From an uncultured Collinsella sp. (GTDB lineage: Bacteria; Actinomycetota; Coriobacteriia; Coriobacteriales; Coriobacteriaceae): a stretch of DNA of 8,609 bases. The notes under the pieces were generated by a model. That model saw nothing but the letters and a program-made list of their open reading frames with translations, ran no database searches and was not told where the DNA came from. Positions 1-5,279 of the stretch are shown here, in pieces (the stretch's first letter is position 1; each line of letters opens with the position of its first letter). The stretch is taken from assembly GCA_900754435.1 (NCBI GenBank), contig CAAECT010000115.1, positions 1 through 8,609 on the forward strand, written 5' to 3'. Both the position numbers and the translations under genes were made by a program.

Positions 1-537
1 CGTCGAAAGCGAATAGGCAATAAAGCCCTCGGCAGAACCAAAAAGTTCAAGCACGCAAGAAGGATCAGAAAATCCCCTCGCGACATCGGCCGCGTCACCG
101 TCGTAAGCGCACAAATGCTCCGGAAAGCTGCTCCAGGGATAACGCTCAATGAGACTGATGCCCACCTCCTGCGGATCGGCGTGTACGGAGCGAATAGCCT
201 CCATCACCTGCCAGTCGGTATCGAGCGAGCGCCGGTCAAAACGGTTTTGGAACAGATGGCCTGTGCGCCCCGTGCGCTTATTGAACCGCCGCGCGTACGT
301 CAAAAGCAGCCGGTGCATTGCCGCGCTCATCCTGTCCTCGTAATCTGCAAGCACCAAATGCACGTGATTGCCCATAAGGCACCAGGCGATAACCGTCACG
401 CCCTCCTCGCGACAGCACTCGCGCATCAGCTCCAAAAACTCCCACCGGTCGTCATCGCCCTCAAAGATGAGCCGCTTGCCCGTACCGCGGGCACAGACAT
501 GGTAAAAGCCGGTAACCGTTCTCCAAACGCGCTGCAT
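1..537 (-). CDS. IS200/Y1-type (RAYT-like) transposase, 3' end outside window
   Basis: The minus strand is open for 179 codons from ATG 537 to the left edge. I translated it by hand. The N-terminal YHVCARGTGKRLIF (12-25), AWCLMGNHVHLVL (51-63), YARRFNKRTGRTGHLFQNRF (81-100) and YPWSSF (133-138) are the successive signature blocks of Y1_Tnp/REP-associated transposases (COG1943). The HUH metal-binding motif is H58-V-H60. These enzymes nick and rejoin single-stranded DNA through one tyrosine, normally in a YIHxNP block. Here the matching block reads R116-S-V-H-A-D-P122, so serine replaces that tyrosine and the protein may be inactive or domesticated. The start is supported by AGGGAG shortly upstream and by the family N-terminus. 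No IS200-type end structures were identified on its 5' side. The family is confident; loss of activity is inferred. Confidence 0.88.
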   Translation of the reverse strand, partial: MQRVWRTVTGFYHVCARGTGKRLIFEGDDDRWEFLELMRECCREEGVTVIAWCLMGNHVHLVLADYEDRMSAAMHRLLLTYARRFNKRTGRTGHLFQNRFDRRSLDTDWQVMEAIRSVHADPQEVGISLIERYPWSSFPEHLCAYDGDAADVARGFSDPSCVLELFGSAEGFIAYSLST

Positions 538-661
538 GGCGCTCCCTTCATCGGGATCTGCTTGCCATCCAATACAGCACGATTGAAGCGTGCCATCAAA
601 ACATTCACGCAAAACAATACACTCGTGCGGCTAAAGGCAGTAATCAGGCGGCGAACGGCAC

Positions 662-688
662 CGTTGCAACAGGTCAACCCCTGCAACG
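662..688. repeat. short inverted repeat upstream of the transposase
   Basis: CGTTGCA at 662-668 is matched by TGCAACG at 682-688 with a 13-nt spacer. An alternative fold pairs CAGG (670-673) with CCTG. Hairpins of this size resemble REP palindromes recognised by RAYT transposases, but one copy without sequence matches elsewhere cannot establish that. Confidence 0.35.
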
Positions 689-841
689 CTTACAAGAGCT
701 GACCAAAAGCTTGCCAAAGACGGACCCCCTCTACGGAAGTTCGCGACCACAGAACATAGCGTTAAACCGTTTCAATTAAAACTTCCGGACTTCTCACTAC
801 GAAAACTGAGCCGTTCGCCGAATATTCCGTGCATTTCGCGG

Positions 842-847
842 TATTAT
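842..847 (+). promoter_or_regulatory. putative -10 box of the IscU-like/GGGtGRT operon
   Basis: TATTAT fits the sigma-70-type -10 consensus (TATAAT) at 5 of 6 positions and lies in an A/T-rich patch in an otherwise G+C-rich leader. A good -35 box at 16-18 bp is not visible. If used, transcription would start near 854 and give a leader of about 85-90 nt containing the hairpin at 866-878. The palindrome GAATATTC (820-827) lies where an operator could sit. Confidence 0.4.
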
Positions 848-930
848 AGGAGCTGCATGTCATGTCCCTTTCGAAGGGTCGCCCGGCAATCGCCAGCCAC
901 GACCCCCAGACGGGACGCCAACACGATAGA

Positions 931-939
931 GAGGAGAGG
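931..939 (+). promoter_or_regulatory. ribosome binding site that fixes the start at 941
   Basis: The purine tract GAGGAGAGG ends one base before ATG 941. An in-frame ATG at 857 would add 28 residues but has no comparable Shine-Dalgarno sequence, and its extension (Arg-rich) does not look like the family. Confidence 0.75.
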
Positions 940-940
940 C

Positions 941-1675
941 ATGCAGTACTCACAGGAAGTGGAGAACATGTGCCCCGTTGCCAAGGGTGCATACCACGGC
1001 CCCGCACCCATCCCCGAGGAGGGCAAGTGGGTCCAGGCTAAGGAGATTTCCGACATCTCCGGTCTTACGCACGGTGTGGGTTGGTGCGCACCTCAGCAGG
1101 GCGCCTGCAAGCTCACGCTGAACGTCAAGGACGGCATCATCGAGGAGGCCCTCGTTGAGACCATCGGCTGCTCGGGCATGACCCACTCTGCCGCCATGGC
1201 TTCCGAGATCCTTCCCGGTAAGACCATCCTCGAGGCCCTCAACACCGACCTCGTCTGCGACGCCATCAACGTTGCTATGCGCGAGATCTTCCTGCAGATC
1301 GTTTACGGCCGCAGCCAGACCGCGTTCTCCGAGGGCGGCCTGCCCGTGGGCGCCTCCCTCGACGACCTCGGTAAGGGCCTTCGCTCCCAGGTCGGCACCA
1401 TGTTCGGCACCAAGGCCAAGGGCGCTCGTTACCTCGAGCTCGCCCAGGGCTACGTCACCCGCATGGCTCTCAACGACAAGAACGAGATCATCGCGTTCGA
1501 GTTCCTGAACCTCGGTAAGTTCACCGACGCCGTCAAGGCCGGCAAGACCCCCGAGGAGGCCATCGCTGGCGCTATGGGCCACTATGGTCAGTGGGAGAAC
1601 GCTGCCAAGTACATCGACCCGCGCACCGACGAGGAGACTCACTCCGTCGCCAGCGTGTTCCCGGTTCACGAGTAG
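941..1675 (+). CDS. IscU/NifU-N-like iron-sulfur scaffold protein
   Basis: This 244-residue cytosolic protein resembles the IscU/NifU N-terminal family, whose members assemble Fe-S clusters on conserved cysteines. Visible similarities are the N-terminal YSQEVENM, the core KLTLNVKDGIIEEALVETIG followed by C77-S-G-M-T-H-S-A-A-M-A-S-E, and GKTILEAL, which parallels the IscU GKSL block. It is much longer than IscU (about 128 residues): residues about 110-244 hold an insertion and a C-terminal extension ending in KYIDPRTDEETHSVASVFPV. Cysteines are at 11, 49, 56, 77 and 106. C77 matches the second IscU ligand. By my alignment the first ligand position is Q52, flanked by C49 and C56, and the HCS motif corresponds to G137-A-S139. 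It begins the operon, 18 nt before the GGGtGRT gene, and no cysteine desulfurase is nearby. Homologues are commonly annotated as Fe-S cluster assembly scaffold proteins; biochemical function is not demonstrated. Confidence 0.85.
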   Translation: MQYSQEVENMCPVAKGAYHGPAPIPEEGKWVQAKEISDISGLTHGVGWCAPQQGACKLTLNVKDGIIEEALVETIGCSGMTHSAAMASEILPGKTILEALNTDLVCDAINVAMREIFLQIVYGRSQTAFSEGGLPVGASLDDLGKGLRSQVGTMFGTKAKGARYLELAQGYVTRMALNDKNEIIAFEFLNLGKFTDAVKAGKTPEEAIAGAMGHYGQWENAAKYIDPRTDEETHSVASVFPVHE

Positions 1676-1693
1676 AAAGGGAGGGAAATAACT

Positions 1694-2698
1694 ATGACTG
1701 TTACGTTCGAAGGTTACGAGCGCCGCGCTGACAAGATCAACAAGTGCCTCGCCGACAACGGCATCGCCTCCCTCGAGGAAGCTCTGCAGATCTGCACCGA
1801 CAAGGGCTTCAACCCGCGTGAGATCGTCAACAACACCCAGTCCATCGCCTTCCAGAACGCCGAGTGGGCCTACACCCTCGGTTGCGCTCTCGCTGTCAAG
1901 CGTGGCGCCAAGTCCGCTTCTGAGGCTGCCGCCATCATCGGCGAGGGCATCCAGGCCTTCACCGTTCCCGGCTCCGTCGCCGAGGACCGCAAGGTCGGTC
2001 TGGGCCACGGCAACCTGGGCGCTATGCTGCTCTCCGACGACACCGAGTGCTTCGCCTTCCTGGCCGGCCACGAGTCCTTCGCTGCCGCCGAGGGCGCTAT
2101 CGGCCTGGCTCTGAACGCCAACAAGGCTCGCAAGAAGCCGCTGCGCGTCATCCTCAACGGTCTGGGCAAGGACGCTGCTCAGATCATCGCCCGCATCAAC
2201 GGCTTCACCTACGTGAAGACCCAGTTCGACTACTACACGGGCGAGCTCAAGGTCGTCGAGACCATCCCCTACTCCGATGGTCCCCGCGCTGCCGTTAACT
2301 GCTACGGCTCCGACGACGTCCGCGAGGGCGTTGCCATCATGTGGCACGAGAACGTCGACATCTCGATCACCGGTAACTCCACCAACCCCACGCGCTTCCA
2401 GCACCCCGTCGCTGGCACCTACAAGAAGGAGCGCCTCGAGGCTGGCAAGAAGTACTTCTCCGTCGCTTCTGGTGGCGGCACTGGCCGTACCCTGCACCCG
2501 GACAACATGGGCGCCGGCCCTGCCTCTTACGGCATGACCGACACCATGGGCCGTATGCACTCCGACGCCCAGTTCGCCGGTTCTTCCTCCGTGCCTGCGC
2601 ACGTTGACATGATGGGTCTCATCGGCATGGGCAACAACCCCATGGTCGGTGCCACCGTCGCCTGCGCTGTCGCCGTCGAGGAGGCCCTCAAGGCCTAA
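1694..2698 (+). CDS. GGGtGRT-family protein
   Basis: This 334-residue protein carries the motif that names the family, S259-G-G-G-T-G-R-T266. To my knowledge the Pfam family has no assigned reaction. No signal peptide or membrane segment is visible. Small residues and glycine-rich turns dominate (GLGHGNLGAML, GLIGMGNNPMVGATVACAVAVEEAL), suggesting a compact soluble enzyme or binding protein. Cysteines include C18 and C34 near the N-terminus. The start has AAAGGGAGGG at 1676-1685, 8 nt before ATG 1694, directly after the stop of the IscU-like gene, so the two are almost certainly co-transcribed. Nearly every lysine codon is AAG, and C-ending codons dominate, as in highly expressed genes. A partnership with the upstream scaffold (shared cluster or complex) is inferred from adjacency. 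Confidence 0.92.
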   Translation: MTVTFEGYERRADKINKCLADNGIASLEEALQICTDKGFNPREIVNNTQSIAFQNAEWAYTLGCALAVKRGAKSASEAAAIIGEGIQAFTVPGSVAEDRKVGLGHGNLGAMLLSDDTECFAFLAGHESFAAAEGAIGLALNANKARKKPLRVILNGLGKDAAQIIARINGFTYVKTQFDYYTGELKVVETIPYSDGPRAAVNCYGSDDVREGVAIMWHENVDISITGNSTNPTRFQHPVAGTYKKERLEAGKKYFSVASGGGTGRTLHPDNMGAGPASYGMTDTMGRMHSDAQFAGSSSVPAHVDMMGLIGMGNNPMVGATVACAVAVEEALKA

Positions 2699-2733
2699 TC
2701 GCGCCCGCGCGATGCTCATATAGTTGAGATTTG

Positions 2734-2766
2734 GAGCCGCTACCTTTCGAGGTAGCGGCTCTTTTT
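2734..2766 (+). terminator. rho-independent terminator of the GGGtGRT operon
   Basis: GAGCCGCTACC (2734-2744) pairs perfectly with GGTAGCGGCTC (2751-2761). The loop TTTCGA can close to a TTCG tetraloop, and a five-T run follows. It lies 35 nt after the GGGtGRT stop codon. Confidence 0.95.
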
Positions 2767-3019
2767 GTTTGCCCCGTCTCAAATTGGTTACTCTTATTAA
2801 AGGGTCCGATGTATCAGTTGCGGTGAAATACGGACTGAATTGCATCCATACAGGCCAAAACAGTCCGTATTCCACCGCAACTTATCAAATGGGCCGACCG
2901 AAGTGGCCGAGTCCACCTGACGCCCACCTGCCATATTTGCCCTTTACCGATTTGCCGAGTCTTTGCGGCCCCATTGCCGATCACCCGTGCGACAATGCGC
3001 CGGACGAGAAAGGAATCCG
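2767..3019. other. non-coding region before the flavoprotein gene
   Basis: No gene is supported here. The region holds the long inverted repeat at 2813-2885 and then about 130 bp of leader to the flavoprotein start. I could not pick a convincing -10/-35 pair. AAAGGA at 3009-3014, five bases before ATG 3020, is the ribosome binding site. Confidence 0.6.
2813..2885. repeat. long near-perfect inverted repeat
   Basis: Left arm 2813-2837 and right arm 2861-2885 are reverse complements over 25 bp with two mismatches; the inner 22 bp (2816-2837 / 2861-2882) have one. The central mismatch is A-C read on the plus strand but a G-U wobble in minus-strand RNA. The 23-bp spacer is 2838-2860. No T-run follows on either strand, so it is not a standard terminator. 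It may be a MITE or REP-like intergenic element, or an RNA hairpin in the flavoprotein leader. Confidence 0.85.
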
Positions 3020-4546
3020 ATGGAATCGACTGATGTACTGGTAATTGGATCTGGCATTGCGGGCCTTTGTGCCGCCATCGAAGCGGCACGCACGGGCGCA
3101 ACCGTCGCTGTGGCAAGCGCCGGCAAGACCATGAGTGGATCGAGCTTCTTCCCTGGAACCTGGGGCCTCGGCCTCATCGGACCCGTTAACGAAGACGATG
3201 AACTGGACCTCATCGACACCATCCAGACCGTCGGCGGCGGTGTCGCCGACCCCGAGCTTGTCCAGACGTTTGTCCACGGCATTCCCCAGGCAATTGAATG
3301 GCTCGAGCAAGACCTGGGCGTTGAGCTCAAGCGTCCGCAAAACGCTGAGAGCGCTCAGCAAAAGCAGTTTATCCCCTGCTTTGACCACAAAACGCGCATG
3401 TGGCGCGGCCTCACCCGCAAGCCCCTTGAGGACGCTCTGACAGCCCGGATCGAGTCGCTCGGCATTCGCCTGCTCCCCCGCCATGAGCTTATCGACCTTG
3501 TTGAGGACACGAACGGCAGAATCACCGGAACCGTGCTCTACAACCTCACCGAAGATCGAATCGTGCCCTTTGCTACCAAAGCCACGATCATCGCAGCCGG
3601 TGGCACGGGTGGCCTGTTCGAGCGAAGCCTCACTTCCGCCGACGTGCTCAGCTCATCACAGGCCATCGCACTGGCGCACGGCGCATCGCTTACTAATATA
3701 GAGTTCATGCAGATGATGCCCGGCTTCATCGAGCCCAAGCGCAACCTTGTCTTTAACGAGAAGACCTGGCGCTACGTACATGTAGACCAGCCGGCAGATA
3801 TTGCCGACGACAAGCTGGACGACCTGCTCGAGCAGCGCTCTGGATATGGTCCCTTCACGTCACGCTTGGCCTCCCGCGCTATCGATCTCGTCATTGATCA
3901 GGCAGGTGCCGAAGGCCTGGCACTCCACTACAACTTCCCCCGCGAGGACGTTCCCGAGTTTGTGCAAACCTTTGCCACCTGGCTACAAGACGAGCACGGC
4001 ATCGCCCCGGCTGACGAGATGCGCGTTGCGATGTATGCCCACGCCGCCAACGGCGGCATCAGGATCGACAAGACCGCGTACACGGGCGTCGAGGGCCTCT
4101 ACGCCTGTGGCGAGGCGACAGGCGGCATGCACGGGGCCGATCGCATTGGTGGCCTGTCAAGCGCCAACGGCATCGTGTTTGGGCGCATCGCGGGCACATC
4201 GGCAGCCCAGGCAGCACAGAATGCACCTGAGGTGGCCCCAAAGGCGGATATCGCCCTCCCCCAGTACGGCATTGCCACAACAGTCGCCGAACGCTTGACA
4301 CGCAGCCTTAAGCACACGATGAGTACCCATTGCATGATCAACCGCACCGAGACGGGCCTATCCGAGGCACTACACGAGCTTGAGGGCTTGAAGACAGAGG
4401 CAACGACCTTGAGCACACAGAAAGCCCAGGACAGCGAAGTCGCAGCCCTCGCCCGCCTGCAATCGCAGATTCAGCTGGCGATGGAGATGGTCAAAGCCAT
4501 GCGTAAGCGGACCGAAAGCCTGGGTTCGCACTATCGAGCAGACTAA
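3020..4546 (+). CDS. FAD-dependent oxidoreductase of the L-aspartate oxidase / fumarate reductase flavoprotein family
   Basis: The 508-residue protein opens with a Rossmann FAD-binding motif, G10-S-G12-I-A-G15, with no Tat or Sec signal, so it is probably cytosolic. Family blocks follow in order: AAGGTGG at 192-198, SRLASRAID at 281-289, NGGIRIDKTAYTG beginning at 344, GLYACGEATGGMHGADRIGG at 359-378, and a C-terminal helical domain ending RTESLGSHYRAD, typical of succinate dehydrogenase/aspartate oxidase C-termini. These enzymes transfer hydride between FAD and a C4 dicarboxylate or similar acid. The block that usually reads QFHPT is Q231-M-M-P-G235, so the His is replaced by Met and the substrate may be different. 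R286 probably matches the catalytic Arg. No nadA, nadC or Frd iron-sulfur subunit is adjacent, so it is not assigned as NadB or FrdA. The start at 3020 follows AAAGGA with 5-nt spacing; the upstream ATG at 2963 lacks this and adds a non-family leader. The end overlaps no clear terminator. Confidence 0.85.
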   Translation: MESTDVLVIGSGIAGLCAAIEAARTGATVAVASAGKTMSGSSFFPGTWGLGLIGPVNEDDELDLIDTIQTVGGGVADPELVQTFVHGIPQAIEWLEQDLGVELKRPQNAESAQQKQFIPCFDHKTRMWRGLTRKPLEDALTARIESLGIRLLPRHELIDLVEDTNGRITGTVLYNLTEDRIVPFATKATIIAAGGTGGLFERSLTSADVLSSSQAIALAHGASLTNIEFMQMMPGFIEPKRNLVFNEKTWRYVHVDQPADIADDKLDDLLEQRSGYGPFTSRLASRAIDLVIDQAGAEGLALHYNFPREDVPEFVQTFATWLQDEHGIAPADEMRVAMYAHAANGGIRIDKTAYTGVEGLYACGEATGGMHGADRIGGLSSANGIVFGRIAGTSAAQAAQNAPEVAPKADIALPQYGIATTVAERLTRSLKHTMSTHCMINRTETGLSEALHELEGLKTEATTLSTQKAQDSEVAALARLQSQIQLAMEMVKAMRKRTESLGSHYRAD

Positions 4547-4642
4547 ATCGATTCTCACTTTGAGTTTGATCACAACTTCTCAACATGTATCGCGCCCCGT
4601 GAGCATAATTCCCATAAGGAGAGCACGTTTATGGGGCTTTAG

Positions 4643-4667
4643 CCGTGTTTCCCTAAGGGAATCACGG
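4643..4667. repeat. imperfect hairpin downstream of flavoprotein gene
   Basis: CCGTG and CACGG form the outer stem and TTCCCT with AGGGAA the inner stem, with one T-T mismatch between them and a minimal loop. It could slow or stabilise the end of the flavoprotein transcript, but there is no U-run. Confidence 0.5.
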
Positions 4668-4681
4668 TGCAGTTTCCCCAA

Positions 4682-4780
4682 CTTCGCGCCCCGACGGGTC
4701 CGACCCCATGCGAGGTCAACAAAAAAGCGACCAGCCGAAGCCAGTCGCTTTACTATGCTTTGGTGGGCCGTCAGGGGGTC
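4682..4780. repeat. direct repeat copy 1: tRNA-Lys 3' fragment plus terminator
   Basis: This copy matches 4859-4958 with about seven substitutions and one indel. Its right part (4763-4780) is the last 17 nt of the tRNA-Lys gene read on the minus strand, including an encoded CCA (TGG at 4761-4763). Homology stops abruptly after GGGGGTC at 4780, inside the T arm, so no full tRNA is present. Weaker similarity may continue left of 4682. Confidence 0.85.
4725..4750 (-). terminator. orphan copy of the tRNA operon terminator (UUCG loop)
   Basis: The hairpin has an 11-bp stem beginning AAGCGAC on the minus strand, with two non-Watson-Crick pairs, capped by C-TTCG-G. It is followed on the minus strand by a six-T run from the A tract at 4721-4726, which overlaps the stem base. 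It may serve as a backup terminator for the tRNA unit. Confidence 0.8.
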
Positions 4781-4858
4781 AGCCTGCTGCGCAGGCGACC
4801 GCTGCGGCGCCAAGGCGCCTTGCGCGCTACGCTGGTAAATGCTCACGCATTTCCTCAG

Positions 4859-4958
4859 CTTCGCGCCCCGACGGGTTCGACCCCATGCGAGGTCAACAAA
4901 AAAGCGACCAGCCTGAGCCAGTCGCTTTAACAATCTTTGGGTGGGCCGTCAGGGGGTC
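4859..4958. repeat. direct repeat copy 2: intact tRNA-Lys 3' end plus terminator
   Basis: This copy is joined to the complete tRNA-Lys gene. It begins with CTTCGCGCCCCGACGGGT, as copy 1 does, and the copies are offset by 177-178 bp. The offset changes by one because copy 2 has an additional G next to the tRNA 3' end. Confidence 0.85.
4898..4927 (-). terminator. rho-independent terminator of the tRNA-His/tRNA-Lys unit
   Basis: The stem at 4902-4927 starts AAGCGACTGGC and ends GCTGGTCGCTT on the minus strand, with a TCAG loop and a following T-run (A tract 4898-4903). It lies about 15 nt past the tRNA-Lys 3' end. The stem is the same as at 4725-4750 while the loop differs. Confidence 0.9.
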
Positions 4959-5014
4959 GAACCCTGGACCTTGGGATTAAGAGTCCCCTGCTCTACCAAC
5001 TGAGCTAACGACCC
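4942..5014 (-). tRNA. tRNA-Lys (anticodon CTT)
   Basis: The minus strand folds as a full cloverleaf: acceptor GGGTCGT/ACGGCCC with one T-G wobble, D stem GCTC/GAGC, anticodon loop CTCTTAA (anticodon CTT, reading AAG), and T arm CAGGG-TTCGACC-CCCTG. The anticodon stem GGGGA/TCCCA has a G-A mismatch at its first pair. The discriminator is A, but the next bases are CCC and then A, not CCA, so the mature CCA must be added or the end trimmed. AAG is the dominant Lys codon in the neighbouring highly biased genes. It is transcribed second, 22 nt behind tRNA-His. Confidence 0.96.
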
Positions 5015-5036
5015 GATATCAACACGAAGCAAGAAC

Positions 5037-5114
5037 TGGGGTGGGTAAAGGGACTCGAACCCTCGACCTACGGGACCACAACCCGTCGCTCTAGCCAACT
5101 GAGCTACACCCACC
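5037..5114 (-). tRNA. tRNA-His (anticodon GTG)
   Basis: The cloverleaf is GTGGGTG/TACCCAC acceptor, GCTC/GAGC D stem, ACGGG/CCCGT anticodon stem with loop TTGTGGT (anticodon GTG), and GAGGG-TTCGAGT-CCCTT T arm. An extra 5' G at 5114 (G-1) faces discriminator C, the hallmark of tRNA-His. CCA is encoded at 5037-5039. It is the first gene of a two-tRNA unit. Confidence 0.97.
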
Positions 5115-5140
5115 GTGTCCTGTGCGCTTCGCGCTCGACT

Positions 5141-5169
5141 ATTATTGCAAGGAACGCCACGCGATGCAA
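5141..5169 (-). promoter_or_regulatory. promoter of the tRNA-His/tRNA-Lys unit
   Basis: On the minus strand TTGCAT (5164-5169) and AATAAT (5141-5146) are separated by exactly 17 bp. The -10 box matches consensus at 5 of 6 positions, and the start of transcription would fall about 20 nt before tRNA-His. Just upstream, 5173-5195 is A/T-rich, like an UP element, and contains a 7-bp inverted repeat TTTTCAA/TTGAAAA (5177-5195). Confidence 0.7.
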
Positions 5170-5268
5170 GCCCCAATTTTCAAGAATTTTGAAAAGAGTT
5201 TTTCGGGCGCGTTTCGAGCAATTCCCACCGGTTTCATAGGAGTAAACTTGCCCCACTGCAAATGCTCG

Positions 5269-5274
5269 AAAGGA
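5269..5274 (+). promoter_or_regulatory. ribosome binding site that fixes the aminotransferase start
   Basis: AAAGGA lies five bases before ATG 5280, the same arrangement as at the flavoprotein start (3009-3014, ATG 3020). The upstream ATG at 5262 would place this site inside the coding sequence and has no well-spaced site of its own. Confidence 0.75.
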
Positions 5275-5279
5275 CCAGC

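Larger units (their letters stand above)
538..940. other. non-coding region between transposase and IscU-like gene
   Basis: About 400 bp separate the divergent transposase and IscU-like genes. No credible gene was found; the plus-strand ORF covering 115-702 is antisense to the transposase. The region contains an inverted repeat at 662-688 (7-bp arms), another with 8-bp arms at 734-741 and 780-787, an 8-bp palindrome GAATATTC at 820-827, a TATTAT box at 842-847 and a small hairpin at 866-878 (5-bp stem, CCCTT/AAGGG). The last three probably belong to the promoter and leader of the downstream operon. No function is shown for the two left-hand repeats. Confidence 0.6.
4547..4937. other. repeat-rich non-coding region between converging flavoprotein and tRNA genes
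   Basis: About 390 bp hold no credible gene. Reading frames exist on both strands but consist of the same peptide encoded twice, once from each direct repeat, and they run into the tRNA gene. Contents are: a hairpin at 4643-4667, the two repeat copies, two terminator hairpins, GGCGCC-AA-GGCGCC at 4806-4819, and AAATGC/GCATTT arms at 4837-4852. No U-rich plus-strand terminator for the flavoprotein gene was identified. Confidence 0.75.

Noticed and set aside
115..702. 195-codon plus-strand open frame at the left end
   Set aside because: It lies opposite the transposase, whose protein matches family blocks in order; the plus-strand translation has no recognisable features.
857..940. Upstream ATG extending the IscU-like protein by 28 residues
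   Set aside because: The extension is Arg-rich and unlike IscU-type N-termini, whereas ATG 941 has a strong GAGGAGAGG site.
950..2875. 641-codon open frame on the minus strand antisense to the scaffold/GGGtGRT operon
   Set aside because: It is a by-product of extreme codon bias in the plus-strand genes, which removes stops from the opposite frame. The translation is Gly/Val/Asp/Leu-rich with no family signature and it runs through a terminator.
4763..4780. Active integrative-element att site at tRNA-Lys
   Set aside because: No integrase or cargo genes are present, and the shared sequence extends about 80 bp beyond the tRNA, which fits segmental duplication at least as well. Kept only as a possible scar.
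4682..4958. Possible CRISPR array
   Set aside because: There are only two copies, each about 100 bp and containing tRNA and terminator sequence, with no cas genes and no regular short spacers.
4560..4980. Overlapping small open frames on both strands in the tRNA-repeat region
   Set aside because: They encode the same peptide twice because of the direct repeat and include tRNA-Lys sequence. Such frames over tRNA 3' ends are common spurious predictions.
5262..5279. Upstream ATG for the aminotransferase
   Set aside because: AAAGGA at 5269-5274 has optimal spacing to ATG 5280, and ATG 5262 has no properly placed ribosome binding site.
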